Assembly: GCF_040802235.1 (NCBI RefSeq)
Contig: NC_133158.1
Location: 156,066,401-156,130,400 of the forward strand
Source of the DNA: Manis javanica
Taxonomy: Eukaryota; Chordata; Mammalia; Pholidota; Manidae
Reading direction: 5' to 3'
Length of the DNA stretch: 64,000 bases
Position numbers and translations under genes: made by a program. This document shows positions 22,280 to 33,524 of this stretch, piece after piece (within the stretch, counting starts at the first letter, position 1; the number at the start of each line of letters is the position of its first letter). The notes under the pieces were generated by a model. The model was not told where the DNA came from and ran no database searches. It saw only the letters and a program-made list of their open reading frames with translations.

Positions 22280-24955
22280 TATCATTTACTCTCAATCCTC
22301 AGGCTGCTCTGTCTTAAATTAATGATAAACTTGGTCAATCCTTTGAAATAATGAAAATATCAGTGGGGTCTGTCTGATATGCAACAGCTTAAGTCAGTTA
22401 TTTAGCAGAAAAGATAGTTGTAAATACCCAGAAAATAATTTTTATTAAGCTTTTGTTTGTTTGTTCATTGTTCTGCACTATTGTATTGACTAGTTCATTA
22501 ACCAGTCAATGGTTGTAATATGTTACTAAAAATAAAAGTAACTACAGTAGATGTCTTATAACACATGAAGGAAAAGCCAACAAGATTTCCAGATATAGCA
22601 GCCTTGACATTGTTAAACCCCTAAACCAATGCCAGTAATTGCCAATCTACAGACTTCTTATCATGTAAGAAAAGCAAATCCCCATTTGTCTAAACCTTTG
22701 TAAATCTTGTTTGTGGTTATATACATGTGAAATCATTTCTAGCTGATACAGTTGGCAATTCATCAAAGCAACGAAATTCATCACAATCCATTCATGCTGA
22801 GAACTTCAACGTTTGCTGATTTTTGGTTTGAATCATATTTGGTTTGTAAATCAGTTTTTTTTCATGTTGCACAAGAACTAGAAAGGTAAGGAAACTCTAC
22901 CTTGTTATACATTACTCAAAAACACAGTTCTAGAGTGATGAACTCTGAAATGGAGTAGACATTTATAGAGTAAATAGAACACTGGACCACTAAGTAGATG
23001 CCAGATTTTACATCCTTGTTTTATTTCAATCATTCATGAGGTTCAGGAATCTTAGCTCTCACAGCTATAGCCTGTGTTCTTCATATGGGGAACATAGGGC
23101 ATGCAAGATGTTCTATTAGGCTATGAACAGAAAACATAGCTTCCATATTTTCAAATCATCACTTATATGTTTTTATTTTGCATATTTATATTTTGTGTGT
23201 ATATGTTTTATAAAAAGCTAACCATAGTAGTATATAAATACACTTTGGGGCATATGCTCAAAATGTTTTCACTGATAAGAATGTGTGATCTGAAAATTTT
23301 GAGGACAACCACACTCATAATTCCTTCATCTTTAAGGTTAGGAGATTGGTGTGTTACTTCATAGGGTCCTAGAAGTTTTAAAAGTGGTTAGGATGAAGAA
23401 GACAAAATCAATGGAGGTTCCAGGAAATCCACTCCACCAGGCTCTGCCTCCTAGCTCCTTGTTAATTTCTTTTGTACATTACATATCTGGGTTCTTGTTC
23501 TTTATAAGATTTGGTTGCAGATGCTTAAACAAAAAGTTTGAAGAATACCTGACTAGATGATGTCTGAGGTCTCAACAAGATCTAAACCCTCTTCGATCTT
23601 CTAAGTTCTGAATTGCCCCTTATTCTGGACATAAAAAAATGACAGACATTAAACACAAACATAGAAAATGTTTGTGTTAAGACTGGTGTTATAGACTTCA
23701 TGCTCATGTCTAATCAGTGATATGAGACGTGTGTGAACATAACCAACAATGTCTGCACAACTTGAATGTTGAACGCAACATGTGATAGTGGTTGGATCTC
23801 CTACTGGAATCATGGTGAAAGGTGTATTTTAAGGAATTCTAAGACCATCCCATGGGAGGTTTCATCCCCCATGACATATTTAAATGAAACTTTTTCCTTT
23901 AATACTTCCCTGAAACAGTTGCATTCTGTAGGTCTTGATTGTAAAGTTGGCTAATGCAGCTGACTATTTTGAAGCTTTGTTTAAAATAAAAGAGCGCTGA
24001 TGGATTTTGGCATTATGCGTTTAAGGTAGTGAACAGTCTAGACTCTAAACGCCAGGATGGTACAAATGAGAATCAGGTGCAGGCCCAGTTACTTCATAAA
24101 GACAGGCATGTCATCACAAGTGATTTCATTTGTTTACCAGTTTATCTGCAAGAGATAAATACAGACTCAGTATCTCTTGGATTGTTTTCTCTCCACCCAT
24201 TTCATTAGAATCAACCCAAGTAATCTGTAAATTCTAAAAGGAAAGAAAACAGTTTGCAGTTTTATGTCTGGTCAAGATTTTTTCTGCCAAATTTTTGGCA
24301 CGGATTATAAACAAATAAGTATGAGAGAAAATAAACTGATATATGAGTTATAATTGTTACCAGAAGCAATTCTGAATCATTTCCAAAGACTATTAATCTG
24401 TTTTAAGATTAAAAAGCAAGTAAGCAAACATGTACACTTTTTTTCAGGCAATGTCTTTTCACAAAGATTATGGTCGGCAATTAAGTGGCAGAGATGGTAT
24501 GGATGCACCTGCAATTGGATATGACTTTCCATGGCAATGAACCTGGCTCTGTCCTTTAAGGAAGGTCAAGGGTACACAGTGGCAGAAAACACCTGCCTCT
24601 GTACGCATCAGAGAGCATTGTTCCCTGACAGAGAACGTTTTGCAACTAACCTTCCTAGGTTCTTATTTCCCTAAGATAACCATATCTTCCCTGGCTAAGG
24701 TAATATACATTTTTCTCCCTCTTTGGTTAGAAATTTGAATACAAAAATCCAATGGCTAATGGGCAACTTTGTCTATAAAACAACAAAACTTTCTTTATGT
24801 ATGAACACTTATGTATAGATATTTTTGTACTCTCACTGAGCCTAAATGTTTGAATAAAGAATCACTATAAAATTTATTTGCTCTCAAAAAAAGAGACTAA
24901 AAAGTATATTTTATTGCTTCTACCCTAAAATGTACCATTGTAGGCAGATCCCTTG
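22280..24955. other. Intergenic, no recognised gene
   Basis: About 2.7 kb. No exon, RNA gene or named repeat supported. The stretch 23940-24140 and that at 24440-24700 are less AT-rich and look single-copy. Confidence 0.5.
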
Positions 24956-24960
24956 TATTT

Positions 24961-24985
24961 GGTGTGTGTGTGTGTGTGTGTGTGT
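24961..24985. repeat. (GT)n microsatellite
   Basis: A perfect GT run of about 12 units. Confidence 0.95.
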
Positions 24986-24989
24986 AGAG

Positions 24990-26370
24990 AAAGCCCAGAC
25001 CCCAGAAGTGTCTCACATTTAGGTTTTTGATATTAGCAAATTATTCAAAGAAATATAAACATACAGAATCCAAGACATAGACTCAAAAGTTTGGGGAGGA
25101 GAATGCTTATCCTATAATTTTGTATTTAATAAATAGATCACGATACTTTGAAACCTACCTGGGCATTTCTATACTTTTTACTCTTCTGAGGCCTTGGAAC
25201 ATGTAAGGGCTGTATGGTACTTATATTTCAAAATGCTCTAATTATGGGCCTATTTATTGTATCTTAAATATGTAATGCCTGATTTTTCTACACATTGACT
25301 CAGAAATTATATCTCTTCCAGATTTCACAAACCATTGGAGAAACGATCACTTTGTTTGTTTTTTAAGTTTTTCCCCTGTAATGGACCTAGTAAAAAGAGG
25401 TAAGACATTGTAAAGAGTGGCATTGGAAAGAGTGGTGAAGAGTTGACCTCAATCATGACAACAGCCCTGTCACTAAGCCCTCTTGATTCCTAAATTTTCT
25501 TAGAGGAGAGAGAGTTTCTGCTCATGTACTCAATTTATTAGTTTCTGAATGTCCATAACACTCTTTGAGTAGGAAAAGCAGGAACTGTCTCTTATCTAAG
25601 AGTCCCTTGACCCCTCCATTTATAGCAAGCAAGCTTCGTTGTAGAGTTAAAGTGGCTGGAGACTAAAGAGAGAGGCAGGCTGTTTGATCTGTTTGAGTCA
25701 CTCAAGCAGCCACAGCATCCGGGTCAGCACTGGCACTTATTTAGGGGAACCATACAATTTATCATCCAAACTAGGACACTTGTGTCTGAGAAAAGTGCTA
25801 AACAGAACTGAGCACCAAGTCTTCTCTGGTAAACTTGAGATAGTCACATAATAGCTAGTCCTTAATTATTTATCGAATGAATGAGTAAATGAACAAGAAT
25901 ATAGTACATCATACTATTGTTCTAAGGGATGCCAAGGACAAAGGTCAAGAAGTCATCCTGGGCTGTTGCCTGTGGCAATCCAATGGACAGAGTACTGAGG
26001 TAACGAGTTTTATCCCTTCATAAGGCCTGACTTTGAGGTAGAGGGAAAAAGCATCTATAACCATTTAAGCCATCAGACAATAATACAGGTGGTCCTGGTA
26101 GGTAGTACTTCAAAATATTCTCAAATGAACATTCAATTTATTTTCAAATAAACACTTATCTCATTTAAAAATACAATTTTTAATAAATAGAGAGTAAGGA
26201 TGCCCCCCACCACTCTACCACAACCCCACCACTCTACCACACCCCCTCAAAAAAGTATGTTATAGAAAATCAAATAAGGTTTGGACTGGGACTGTAAAGA
26301 CCTGAGATCTAGCCCAATGACTTCACTCAACTTACTCTGAGATAGTAGAAAACTGCTTATATTTCTATAA
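24990..26370. other. Intergenic with source of a 37-bp duplication
   Basis: No recognised gene. It includes the 37-bp block at 25245-25281 that recurs at 26515-26551, and a short C/A-rich tandem duplication (CACCACTCTACCAC units) at about 26206-26245. Confidence 0.55.
25245..25281. repeat. 37-bp direct repeat, copy 1
   Basis: Starts TGGGCCTATTTATTG and ends TGTAATGCCTG; identical over 37 bp to 26515-26551. Confidence 0.95.
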
Positions 26371-26384
26371 CATTTTATTTGTAA

Positions 26385-26501
26385 AATTAATTTTAAAAAG
26401 GCACCTAATATGAAAAACAGTGTGGTTACTGCATTCACCCATATTATCAAGTCCCCCTCCCATACCCCATTGCAGTCACTGTCCATCAGTGTAGTAAGAT
26501 G
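26385..26501 (-). mobile_element. L1 3' UTR, inverted segment
   Basis: Antisense of the lineage-type L1 3' UTR: 'gtgtggttactgcattcacc', 'catattatcaagtccccctc', 'attgcagtcactgtccatca', 'gtgtagtaagatg'. The final 3' nucleotides of the same L1 follow in the opposite (plus) orientation at 26552-26596. Confidence 0.85.
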
Positions 26502-26514
26502 ACCTTCAATTTAT

Positions 26515-26551
26515 TGGGCCTATTTATTGTATCTTAAATATGTAATGCCTG
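26515..26551. repeat. 37-bp direct repeat, copy 2 (filler at L1 junction)
   Basis: Identical to 25245-25281. It lies exactly between the inverted and the sense pieces of an L1 3' end. Confidence 0.95.
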
Positions 26552-26596
26552 TCTATACACTAAGAGTGCATATCAATAATACCTTAATAAAATTGT
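26552..26596 (+). mobile_element. L1 3' terminus, sense segment
   Basis: 'taagagtgcatatcaataat' followed by 'accttaataaaa' is the terminal L1 3' UTR in plus orientation, adjoining the inverted piece as in 5'-inverted (twin-primed) insertions. Confidence 0.75.
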
Positions 26597-26609
26597 CATG
26601 GAAAAAAAC

Positions 26610-26975
26610 CTTTAGATCTGCCTGGAAAGAACTGATATCTTAACAGTAGTGATATATCCATTCCATTAATATGGTTTATTTCTCCATTTCTTTTGGTTTT
26701 ATTTACTTTCTCATAGGTACAGGTCTTCCAGACCTTTTACAAGATTTATTCTTAGCTATATAATGTTTTTTTGATGTTATTTTAAATACTTAAAAATTGT
26801 TTTTTGGTAGTATATAGAAATATACTTAGAATACTCTGCATAAATAAGCATGTGAATATATGAATAAACTTGGTTTTGTTTTTTCCTTTCCCATCTTTAT
26901 GCCTTTTATTTCTTTTTCTTGCTTCAAGACTTCCAGTGCAATTTGAGTAGAAATAGTGGAATTTGCAAAAAAAAA
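26610..26975 (-). mobile_element. Old L1 ORF2 fragment (RT region)
   Basis: Antisense of old L1 RT-coding DNA: 'tctccatttcttttggtttt', 'cataggtacaggtcttcc', 'aagatttattcttagctata', 'atgccttttatttctttttc' and 'cttccagtgcaatttgagta'. No open frame remains. Confidence 0.7.
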
Positions 26976-26999
26976 AATAAAGGCGCCTAATAATCTGTG

Positions 27000-27715
27000 A
27001 GTTTCTCAGACCTGCCTATTTACCTAGCAGGATTATTTTAAAACCAAGAGTGAAAATTTTTCTTTTGCAAAATTTTCTTCTGTAATTTCTTTTCAAAATT
27101 TTCTTGTATCAAAGCAGAGCAGTGATAGATACAATTTTTGAAGAAGAGAAGGAAAAAAAACAGTTGGCTTCAATAAACATAAACAATTTTTTCAGACCCA
27201 AAATGGGTCATAAATGCAACATAACAGTCTAGAGACCAGGACTCCAGGAGGGCTTGCTGGGGTCAGAGTGCAGGAGCAAGAAGGATGGTCAGGAATTGGC
27301 CCCTACAGGGCAAAAGAAACAAGAGTCCCCTTTTAGTAGGGGGCTGGAATCAGGCTCACTGCTTGATTGGAATAGGCGAGCATTTAGTGCTGCTTTGCTG
27401 GTTTAAAAGGAATGTGAAATTTTCTGCTACCAATTACCATATACTATGTAGAGCTTTGGTTTCAGGGGAGCTTCAGGCCTAAGGATGCAGAGGGAACAGA
27501 CACAGTCTCCGATCTGGAGCTAAGGCAAAATGCTTGCTGAATCAGAGGCTGACCTGCAAACCTTTAATGTCATTATGTGCTCTGAACTGGTGTTAAAAAC
27601 TGTTGTCCTTCGTTAGGGGTCCAGTGAGCTGAGTAGAAGCAAGTGCAAAACTGGCAAGTGCAAGGAGGGGAACTGTCAGATGGGAACAAGCATCAGAATA
27701 GATCTAATTAAAATT
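27000..27715. other. Intergenic, possible unnamed repeat
   Basis: No gene recognised. 27210-27680 is less AT-rich and may be an old LTR or DNA-transposon relic, but I could not assign it. Confidence 0.4.
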
Positions 27716-27719
27716 CACG

Positions 27720-29510
27720 GAAATGCAAATTTCAAAACACATAAAACCTAATGCTAAAAATGACAAAAAAACCAATTGGAAATTCATTTTTTTCATTACA
27801 GAACAGCCTGATAAAACTTATAAATAAATATGCTATGGACTTCCAAAGAAATGAAAGTGTACATTGATTCTTTTAAAAAGAATGACAATTTGTGAAATGA
27901 TAGTCCCAAGGAATAATAAAATGAAGATAAGAAAAAATAAATTAAAATTCTTGAAAATGAAAGGTAGAATTATTAAAATGAAAAAGAATGTAACAGGTGA
28001 GAAAACCTTAAGATTGGATACAGCAGAATGTAAATTAGTAAACCGGCATGTATTAGCATAGAGAGGTAAAGATACAGAGATGTAAAGAGCAGTTAAGAAA
28101 CGTCATGGATTAAATTGAAATGAATCAATATTGATCTAATAAGAGTTCCAGAACAAATTGGAGGAAATGGCAGAAAATCAGTATTTGGAAAAGAAATTAC
28201 TGATAATTTTCCAGAATGAAGATTACCCTCCAAAGAAAAGAAAAATAAATCATACCTACCTAGATACATTATAATTATACTTTAGATCAACTATAAATAG
28301 ATCATCTAAAAAGCTGCCAGAGAAAAAAATTTTTTTTTTCTTACAAAAGAATGACATTTGAACTTTGCCAGAATTATCTGGTATAAATTTATGTCAGAAG
28401 TTAGTAGAATTATATCTTCTAACATGGAATATATCTGTCAACACAGAATTTTATTCCTAGTCACACTCCTTTAAGAGTGAGGGAAAAAATTATATTTGCA
28501 AATATATAAAAATAAATAAAGCTATCACTCAACTAATTATTAAAGATGGAATTACGGTAAAATAAAAGTAAACACAGATGAAAATGAAAGCTGCTGAATA
28601 TGTGAAATGATAGTGTGTACTAACTGACAAAATGTTTGTAACATAAAGTACTAACTATTGATATGAAACCACTTTTTGTTTGATTAAAAGAAGGCAAAAC
28701 TAAAACTTTGAACAGCAATAGTGTGATGGGGTAGAGGTTATTAAACAGGAATGTAAAGCATGCTAAAAGTCTTATCATGGTTAAAAATATAGAAAACTAT
28801 TGAGTATAGATAAATATGCATCTTAAAAATCTAAAAGTAATCCCTTTTAAAAAAATAAGTAAATCTGCAGTTTTCCAGTCAGCATAGAAAAAGGAATATA
28901 TACATTACATATACCTATATATTTATTATTAATACATTTTATATATGCATTTTATATATATATAAAGGCAGGACAATAACAAGATATAAAATAAAACGGA
29001 GGGATAACTTCAGGTTTGTCAGTATCACATCAAAGTTAAATAGATAAAATTGTTCTATTAAAGAGATTACCAATTTGTAAAGAAAAAACGAAAGTAAAAT
29101 TTACTATGTTGTGTTTATAGGAAACACTCCTAAAGCAAAACCATACAGAAACACTGAATATAAAGTGATGGAAAAAGATATGACTTGCAAATTATTAACA
29201 ACAATGTAGCACAGCAATATTAATATCAATCAAATAGAATTTAAATAACAGAGCATGAAGAGAAATAAAAATCATATTGATAAAAAGAAAAAATAATGGT
29301 CACAAATTTGTGCATATTTAATAACATAGCTTCAAAATATATAAAGCAATAACTGATAGAAGTACAAAAAGAAAGGAACTAATCTACATTTGTAGTGGAT
29401 AATTTCAACACACTTAGAAGGAACTGATAGATCAAGCAATTTAGTAAGGATATGAAGACTCAGAGAGAGATTTGCCAACAGGGGCTATTGTAATAATACA
29501 CTAATTAGTC
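27720..29510 (+). mobile_element. Ancient L1 (L1M/HAL1-type), ORF1 and ORF2 start
   Basis: Sense-strand relic of about 1.8 kb. The ORF1-like part (28130-28500) keeps 'aaaaagctgccagagaaaaa', 'acacagaattttattcctag' and similar blocks in consensus order. Near 29100-29480 lie ORF2 endonuclease blocks: 'aataacatagcttcaaaata', 'aagcaataactgatagaagt' and 'agtggataatttcaacacac' (the coding region for the L1 GDFN motif, now mutated). No frame is intact; the lysine-rich frame at 27864-28061 is just A-rich L1 DNA. A/T microsatellites interrupt it (28940-28965). Confidence 0.72.
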
Positions 29511-29514
29511 TTCC

Positions 29515-29783
29515 TGCTTCCACTCTTGACTACTTAGTAGCAATATTATATTATTGTTACTGGTTCTATATATGTTATGCTTTCCAAGGGGTAAAGTGTT
29601 CCTCTTTCTTCTGTATTTTTCTTTCTTTCATAGCAATTTCATTTCCCTTATAACTCTAAAATTTGCCCTTCAACTTCCAGAAATTAAACGTCTTGTTATA
29701 AACTTTGAGAAAGGCATTAAATGTATCAATTAATTTGTGGAGAATTAACATTTTCTACAACATTGAAACTCTCAGGAAGAGTT
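29515..29783. other. Intergenic, nothing recognised
   Basis: Short AT-rich spacer between the old L1 and the Tigger element. Confidence 0.5.
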
Positions 29784-29785
29784 TA

Positions 29786-30248
29786 CAGCAGTCCCCCTTA
29801 TTCACAGGGGATACATTCTAAGAACCCCAGTGGATGTCAGAAACTGTATATACTACCGAACCCTAAATACTCTATATTTTTTCCCATACATAAATACCTA
29901 GGATAAAGTTTAATTTATAAATATGCACAGTGAGAGAGTAAACAATAGTTAATAATAAATAAAACATTATAACCATCTACTCTAATAAATGTTATGTGAA
30001 TGTGGTTTCTCTCTCAAAATATCTTATTATACACATTTACCCTTCTTCTTCTTGTGATGTAAGATGATAAAAGGCCTGTGTGATGAAATGAACGGAGGTG
30101 AGTGACATAGGCATTGTGACACAGAAGGAGGTTACTATTGACCTGACAATGTGTCAGAACAAGAATCGTGTTTCTTGACTGGGGTTGACCACAGGTAACC
30201 GACTGCAGAAAATGAAGCAGCAGATAAGTGGGGGGGCCTGAACCCCTG
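29786..30248 (+). mobile_element. TcMar-Tigger nonautonomous DNA transposon
   Basis: Starts CAGCAGTCCCCCTTATTC directly after a TA dinucleotide (29784-29785). Internal blocks 'gataaagtttaatttataaa', 'gttatgtgaatgtggtttct', 'aaaatatcttattatacaca' and 'gtgagtgacataggcattgt' follow a Tigger-family consensus. It ends in the complementary terminal inverted repeat 'gataagtggggggg' near 30240. It has no transposase coding. The exact subfamily is uncertain and the right end is approximate (+/-10). Confidence 0.85.
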
Positions 30249-30469
30249 CATTTATTGGCGTCCACTTTAATGTTCTCAGCCAAGTTGTCTAATTGCCTTC
30301 CTATCATCATTATACTGTCTAGAAGAAGAATATTAGATATAAAAACTGCTAGTAGTTAAAAGTATGACGTGACAATCTACTAAGCCACTTGACTAAAAAT
30401 GCTTAACAAAGGGTTCATTCAGGTGTTTTCAAGCCGATATACTATGAAGTCATCCTTATGACTGTCAGT

Positions 30470-30660
30470 CTTTCATTCAGCATCATTTATTTAATCATTC
30501 CAGAAATACTCATTTGGGACATAAATCACACTCTGACTGAGCCCTGGGAAATAAAGGAAAATAAGCTATGGTCTCTATTCTCAAGAGGCTTGTAAATCTT
30601 GGAGTAAGTAAAAGAATAAATTAATAGATCCAGAAAGTAAATAGGAAAATATAAGAAAAA
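30470..30660 (-). mobile_element. LINE-2 fragment, antisense
   Basis: 'catttatttaatcattccag', 'gagccctgggaaataaagg', 'ctctattctcaagaggcttg' and 'aatcttggagtaagtaaaag' follow the L2 3' end read on the opposite strand. Confidence 0.65.
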
Positions 30661-30719
30661 GATACCCAAGGAAGGGAAGAAAGAGGAAAACAGGAAAAGA
30701 GAAAAGGAAACCACAGACT

Positions 30720-31795
30720 ACATGTTATGGACCCAAAAGTAACTCCCACATTCCTTTCTCAATCTACCTGAAAGCAATGGAATATATGATTCATTAAAGG
30801 CTACATGATAAATTTAAATATGTAGATAAAATAATTCTATCAGCAAGTGCATACTTAAAAATCCTCTGATAAACTGATAACAAATTCTGAACATTATTTT
30901 TACACTATCATGTTCAACCTGCAAATACTTTTTTTCAGGTACTTGAATTGTTTATTTTCAGTTTAATACAGTTGGTTGTGGATTGTTTGTGGTTAATTCA
31001 TTGGTTTATCCTTTACAATGTAAATACCTACCAGTCATATTAACTGGTTTGATTATGACCCACCCCAAAATGAAACTATTTATTGACATTTTAAAATGGC
31101 TTATTGCTAAGATGCTGCCTAGGACTTTTAAAAATCAAATTCTGCAAAGAGCAGCTTGCTGTAGGTGAATGAAAATAATCTACATTACTTAAAAAGGTAT
31201 ATTTCACTTCAGACCTAGGGTAAATTTACTGATAATCTAAAATTATACTGCTTTCCTGTCGAGTATGCAAAGGGATTATAACTTGAAAAAAAAAACAACT
31301 CTTAAATCTAAATGCTCCATACCTTTCTTACTCACACTTCCACTGTCATCTCTTCCTATCAGGTGATATTTAGGTCTGTGTTAATGGATTAGGGTCCAAT
31401 GATCTCAGCTGGAAAATATGAGTCACTCTTGCTGATCACTGTGTGTTACTGCCAAAGCTGTCTTCTTTGCTAGCAAAGTATGATTTTATTGAAGTCTGTC
31501 CCAAATAATCATCTGTGTAAACAATGATATGTGGTTTTAAACTTGAAGCACATTTTCTAGCCAGCTGAACTAACTATTTTATTTAACTTTTACTTAAGAG
31601 CAATGCTACGTGCTGTGACTTTTTTTAATGAAAAAGATATGTTTTCAAATGGAATATGGTGGTGGGTTGTTTGATCAGATGCTGGCTGTTCATCACAGGG
31701 ACAGTAAATTTTGCCCAAGATTCACCACCATATTAAAAACTCTTTCTTAATGGAATCCTTTTGACATATGTTTAATCAGAACAATAATTCACTTA
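30720..31795. other. Intergenic, with a long-stem inverted repeat
   Basis: No gene or repeat family recognised. A perfect 12-bp inverted repeat (AATATGGTGGTG at 31653-31664, CACCACCATATT at 31723-31734) lies near the right end. Confidence 0.5.
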
Positions 31796-31800
31796 TCCTT

Positions 31801-32095
31801 TTAATAAATCTTTATTGAACATGTATCACATACCAGGCATATTAACAGGTTCTTGGGATTAAAAATGATAAAAACAAAATTTGTAGTTCCTGCCTCACAT
31901 AAAATATCTTAGAGGGAGTCTATGCAAAAATAATTGCATTGTAGTGAGCTAAGTACCAACAGAATTTAGTACAAAGGGAATTTTGGAAAGATTAAAATTT
32001 GGGAGGATATATGGAGAGAAACTGGAAGCTGTTGACAAACTGTTCTTTAAACTGATTTTTGAAAGAGTAAGTCAGGCCAAGTTTTTGAAGTGGAG
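31801..32095 (-). mobile_element. LINE-2 fragment, antisense
   Basis: 'aataaatctttattgaacat' and 'cacataccaggcatattaac' start the antisense L2 3' end; 'gtagttcctgcctcacataa' and later blocks continue it with heavy divergence. Confidence 0.65.
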
Positions 32096-32099
32096 ATGT

Positions 32100-32295
32100 T
32101 AGGGTCAAATGAATTGAGTTTACCTGCTGGCTTCCCCACATTCTGGATGTGTGACTTTGTTATTTAATTCATAAGTAAAACCTGATAAATAATGTCCATC
32201 TCATCAGATTGTGTGAGGATTAAAACTATATAATGAAGGAATGGGTGTAGTGCCTCCACAGAAAATGATCAACAGATATTATTGCTCCAGAGAGA
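32100..32295 (+). mobile_element. MIR SINE
   Basis: 'tggatgtgtgactttgttat', then 'aatgtccatctcatcagatt' and 'tgtgaggattaaaactatat' follow the MIR core and 3' half; ends with 'aatgatcaacagatattatt'. Confidence 0.75.
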
Positions 32296-32684
32296 GAGAA
32301 CAGAATGTATAAAGATAAGACATGTTCGTGGCAACCTAGGCTATACATGACTAAACAGTGGGAGGTTGGGCTGGGCCAGAGCGTAAAATGCCACATGCAC
32401 CATGGTATGAAGCTGCTCAATTCATCAACCTTGAAACTGCATTATAGCTTACCATGTCTGGCAATGTCCATGTTAAAATAATGCTAGATAATTTTACTAC
32501 ATATATAGCTAAGGTATCGCAAAAGATTTACCACCATTTATGATATGACACTTCCCTTTATCTGGAGCAAATGGTAAGTCTGAAAGTGACCTTGTACGAC
32601 CGGGGTTGTAGGGAGAATAAAATCTCTGCAGGGGTATTTTTTCATCATTGTTTGTATTTTGGAGAAGAATGAAAACCTACCTAG

Positions 32685-32781
32685 GCATTGTATTTCACAG
32701 AGGTTGGTCAATAAACCAAAAGGATTTTTGCCTTTATGGAACTTCCGCTCTAGAAATAAACAAGTATGTGACATAATATCT
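32685..32781 (-). mobile_element. LINE-2, antisense, part 1 (split by LTR)
   Basis: 'cctaggcattgtatttcaca', 'ttgcctttatggaacttccg' and 'ctctagaaataaacaagtat' correspond to the L2 3' end. The next blocks are found after 33215. Confidence 0.72.
32775..32781. repeat. Target duplication AATATCT, left
   Basis: AATATCT, identical to 33209-33215; the L2 sequence is continuous if one copy and the DNA between are removed. Confidence 0.65.
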
Positions 32782-33208
32782 TTCTTGCCAATGGTTTCAT
32801 CCCTCGGCAAGTTCACAATGGATTCAGTGTGACCAAAGAAATGACAGTAGAACATTCCTGGGGTGAAAGGGTTATACCCAACTTTATTTCCAAGGTGGCA
32901 GGTCAATCACTAGAATCCGGCACACTCAGAGCGAGTCTGCATGCAGCAAGCCGGTCTCTGCTTTTGGGCCTCTCTGCCTCCACTGCCATCCCAGTCTCTT
33001 TCCTCGGCGCTACCACCACTCCAGCCTCTGCTCTCCTCCAGCCTTGCAGACATGCCACCATGCTGCCCAGAGCACTTTATATGGAGTCAGTAATTGGCAG
33101 GGCTCTTTATATAGAGTCAATAATGATGCATTGCTCACACATGTGTAGTGAGCTAGCCAACTAGGGCCAGGTGAGAATCCTGGCCACAGGCACCTTCACT
33201 TTATTCAC
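32782..33208 (-). mobile_element. Probable solo LTR inserted in L2
   Basis: A 427-bp, less AT-rich insertion that splits an L2 and is bounded by AATATCT. Read on the minus strand it shows TATATAAAG-type boxes (33100 and 33077 regions), then a GC-richer stretch, an AATAAAG signal (reverse of 'ctttattt' near 32880), and a terminal block of about 90 bp: the order expected for U3-R-U5. The minus-strand start is GTGAATAAAG, or TGTGAATAAAG if one base of the duplication is counted in; the other terminus (GGCAAGAA) lacks a perfect CA. No internal viral sequence. The class is uncertain. Confidence 0.6.
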
Positions 33209-33215
33209 AATATCT
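33209..33215. repeat. Target duplication AATATCT, right
   Basis: Partner of 32775-32781. Confidence 0.65.
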
Positions 33216-33520
33216 AATCACAGATTGTGTTACATGCCATAGAGAAAGCAAATAAGGAGTAGACAGTAGAACTGCCTTACATAGAGTATTTAGGAAAGGC
33301 CTTCTAGAAATAAGGACTTTTAATCTGAACCTTAAAGTCAGTTATGGGAGGAACAGTGGGGAGAACATTCTAGCCCAAAGAAGATCTGTATACATGATGA
33401 CACTTCTAGAACTGAATGGAGACTGACATGCTGGAGCATTACAGATGGATGAGGAGAGAAGCACAAAATCACAGAGGACAGGTAGGCAGGAGCCAGATCA
33501 TGTACTGTTTGCAATTTATT
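33216..33520 (-). mobile_element. LINE-2, antisense, part 2
   Basis: 'catagagaaagcaaataagg', 'ggaaaggccttctagaaata', 'gaacattctagcccaaag' and 'gagccagatcatgtactg' are successive antisense L2 blocks continuing from 32781. Confidence 0.75.
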
Positions 33521-33524
33521 TTCT

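Noticed and set aside
27864..28061. Lysine/methionine-rich frame
   Set aside because: A-rich sense strand of an ancient L1 relic; low complexity.
32538..32906. 122-residue minus-strand frame
   Set aside because: It crosses the boundary of an LTR and an L2, so it cannot be an ancestral gene.
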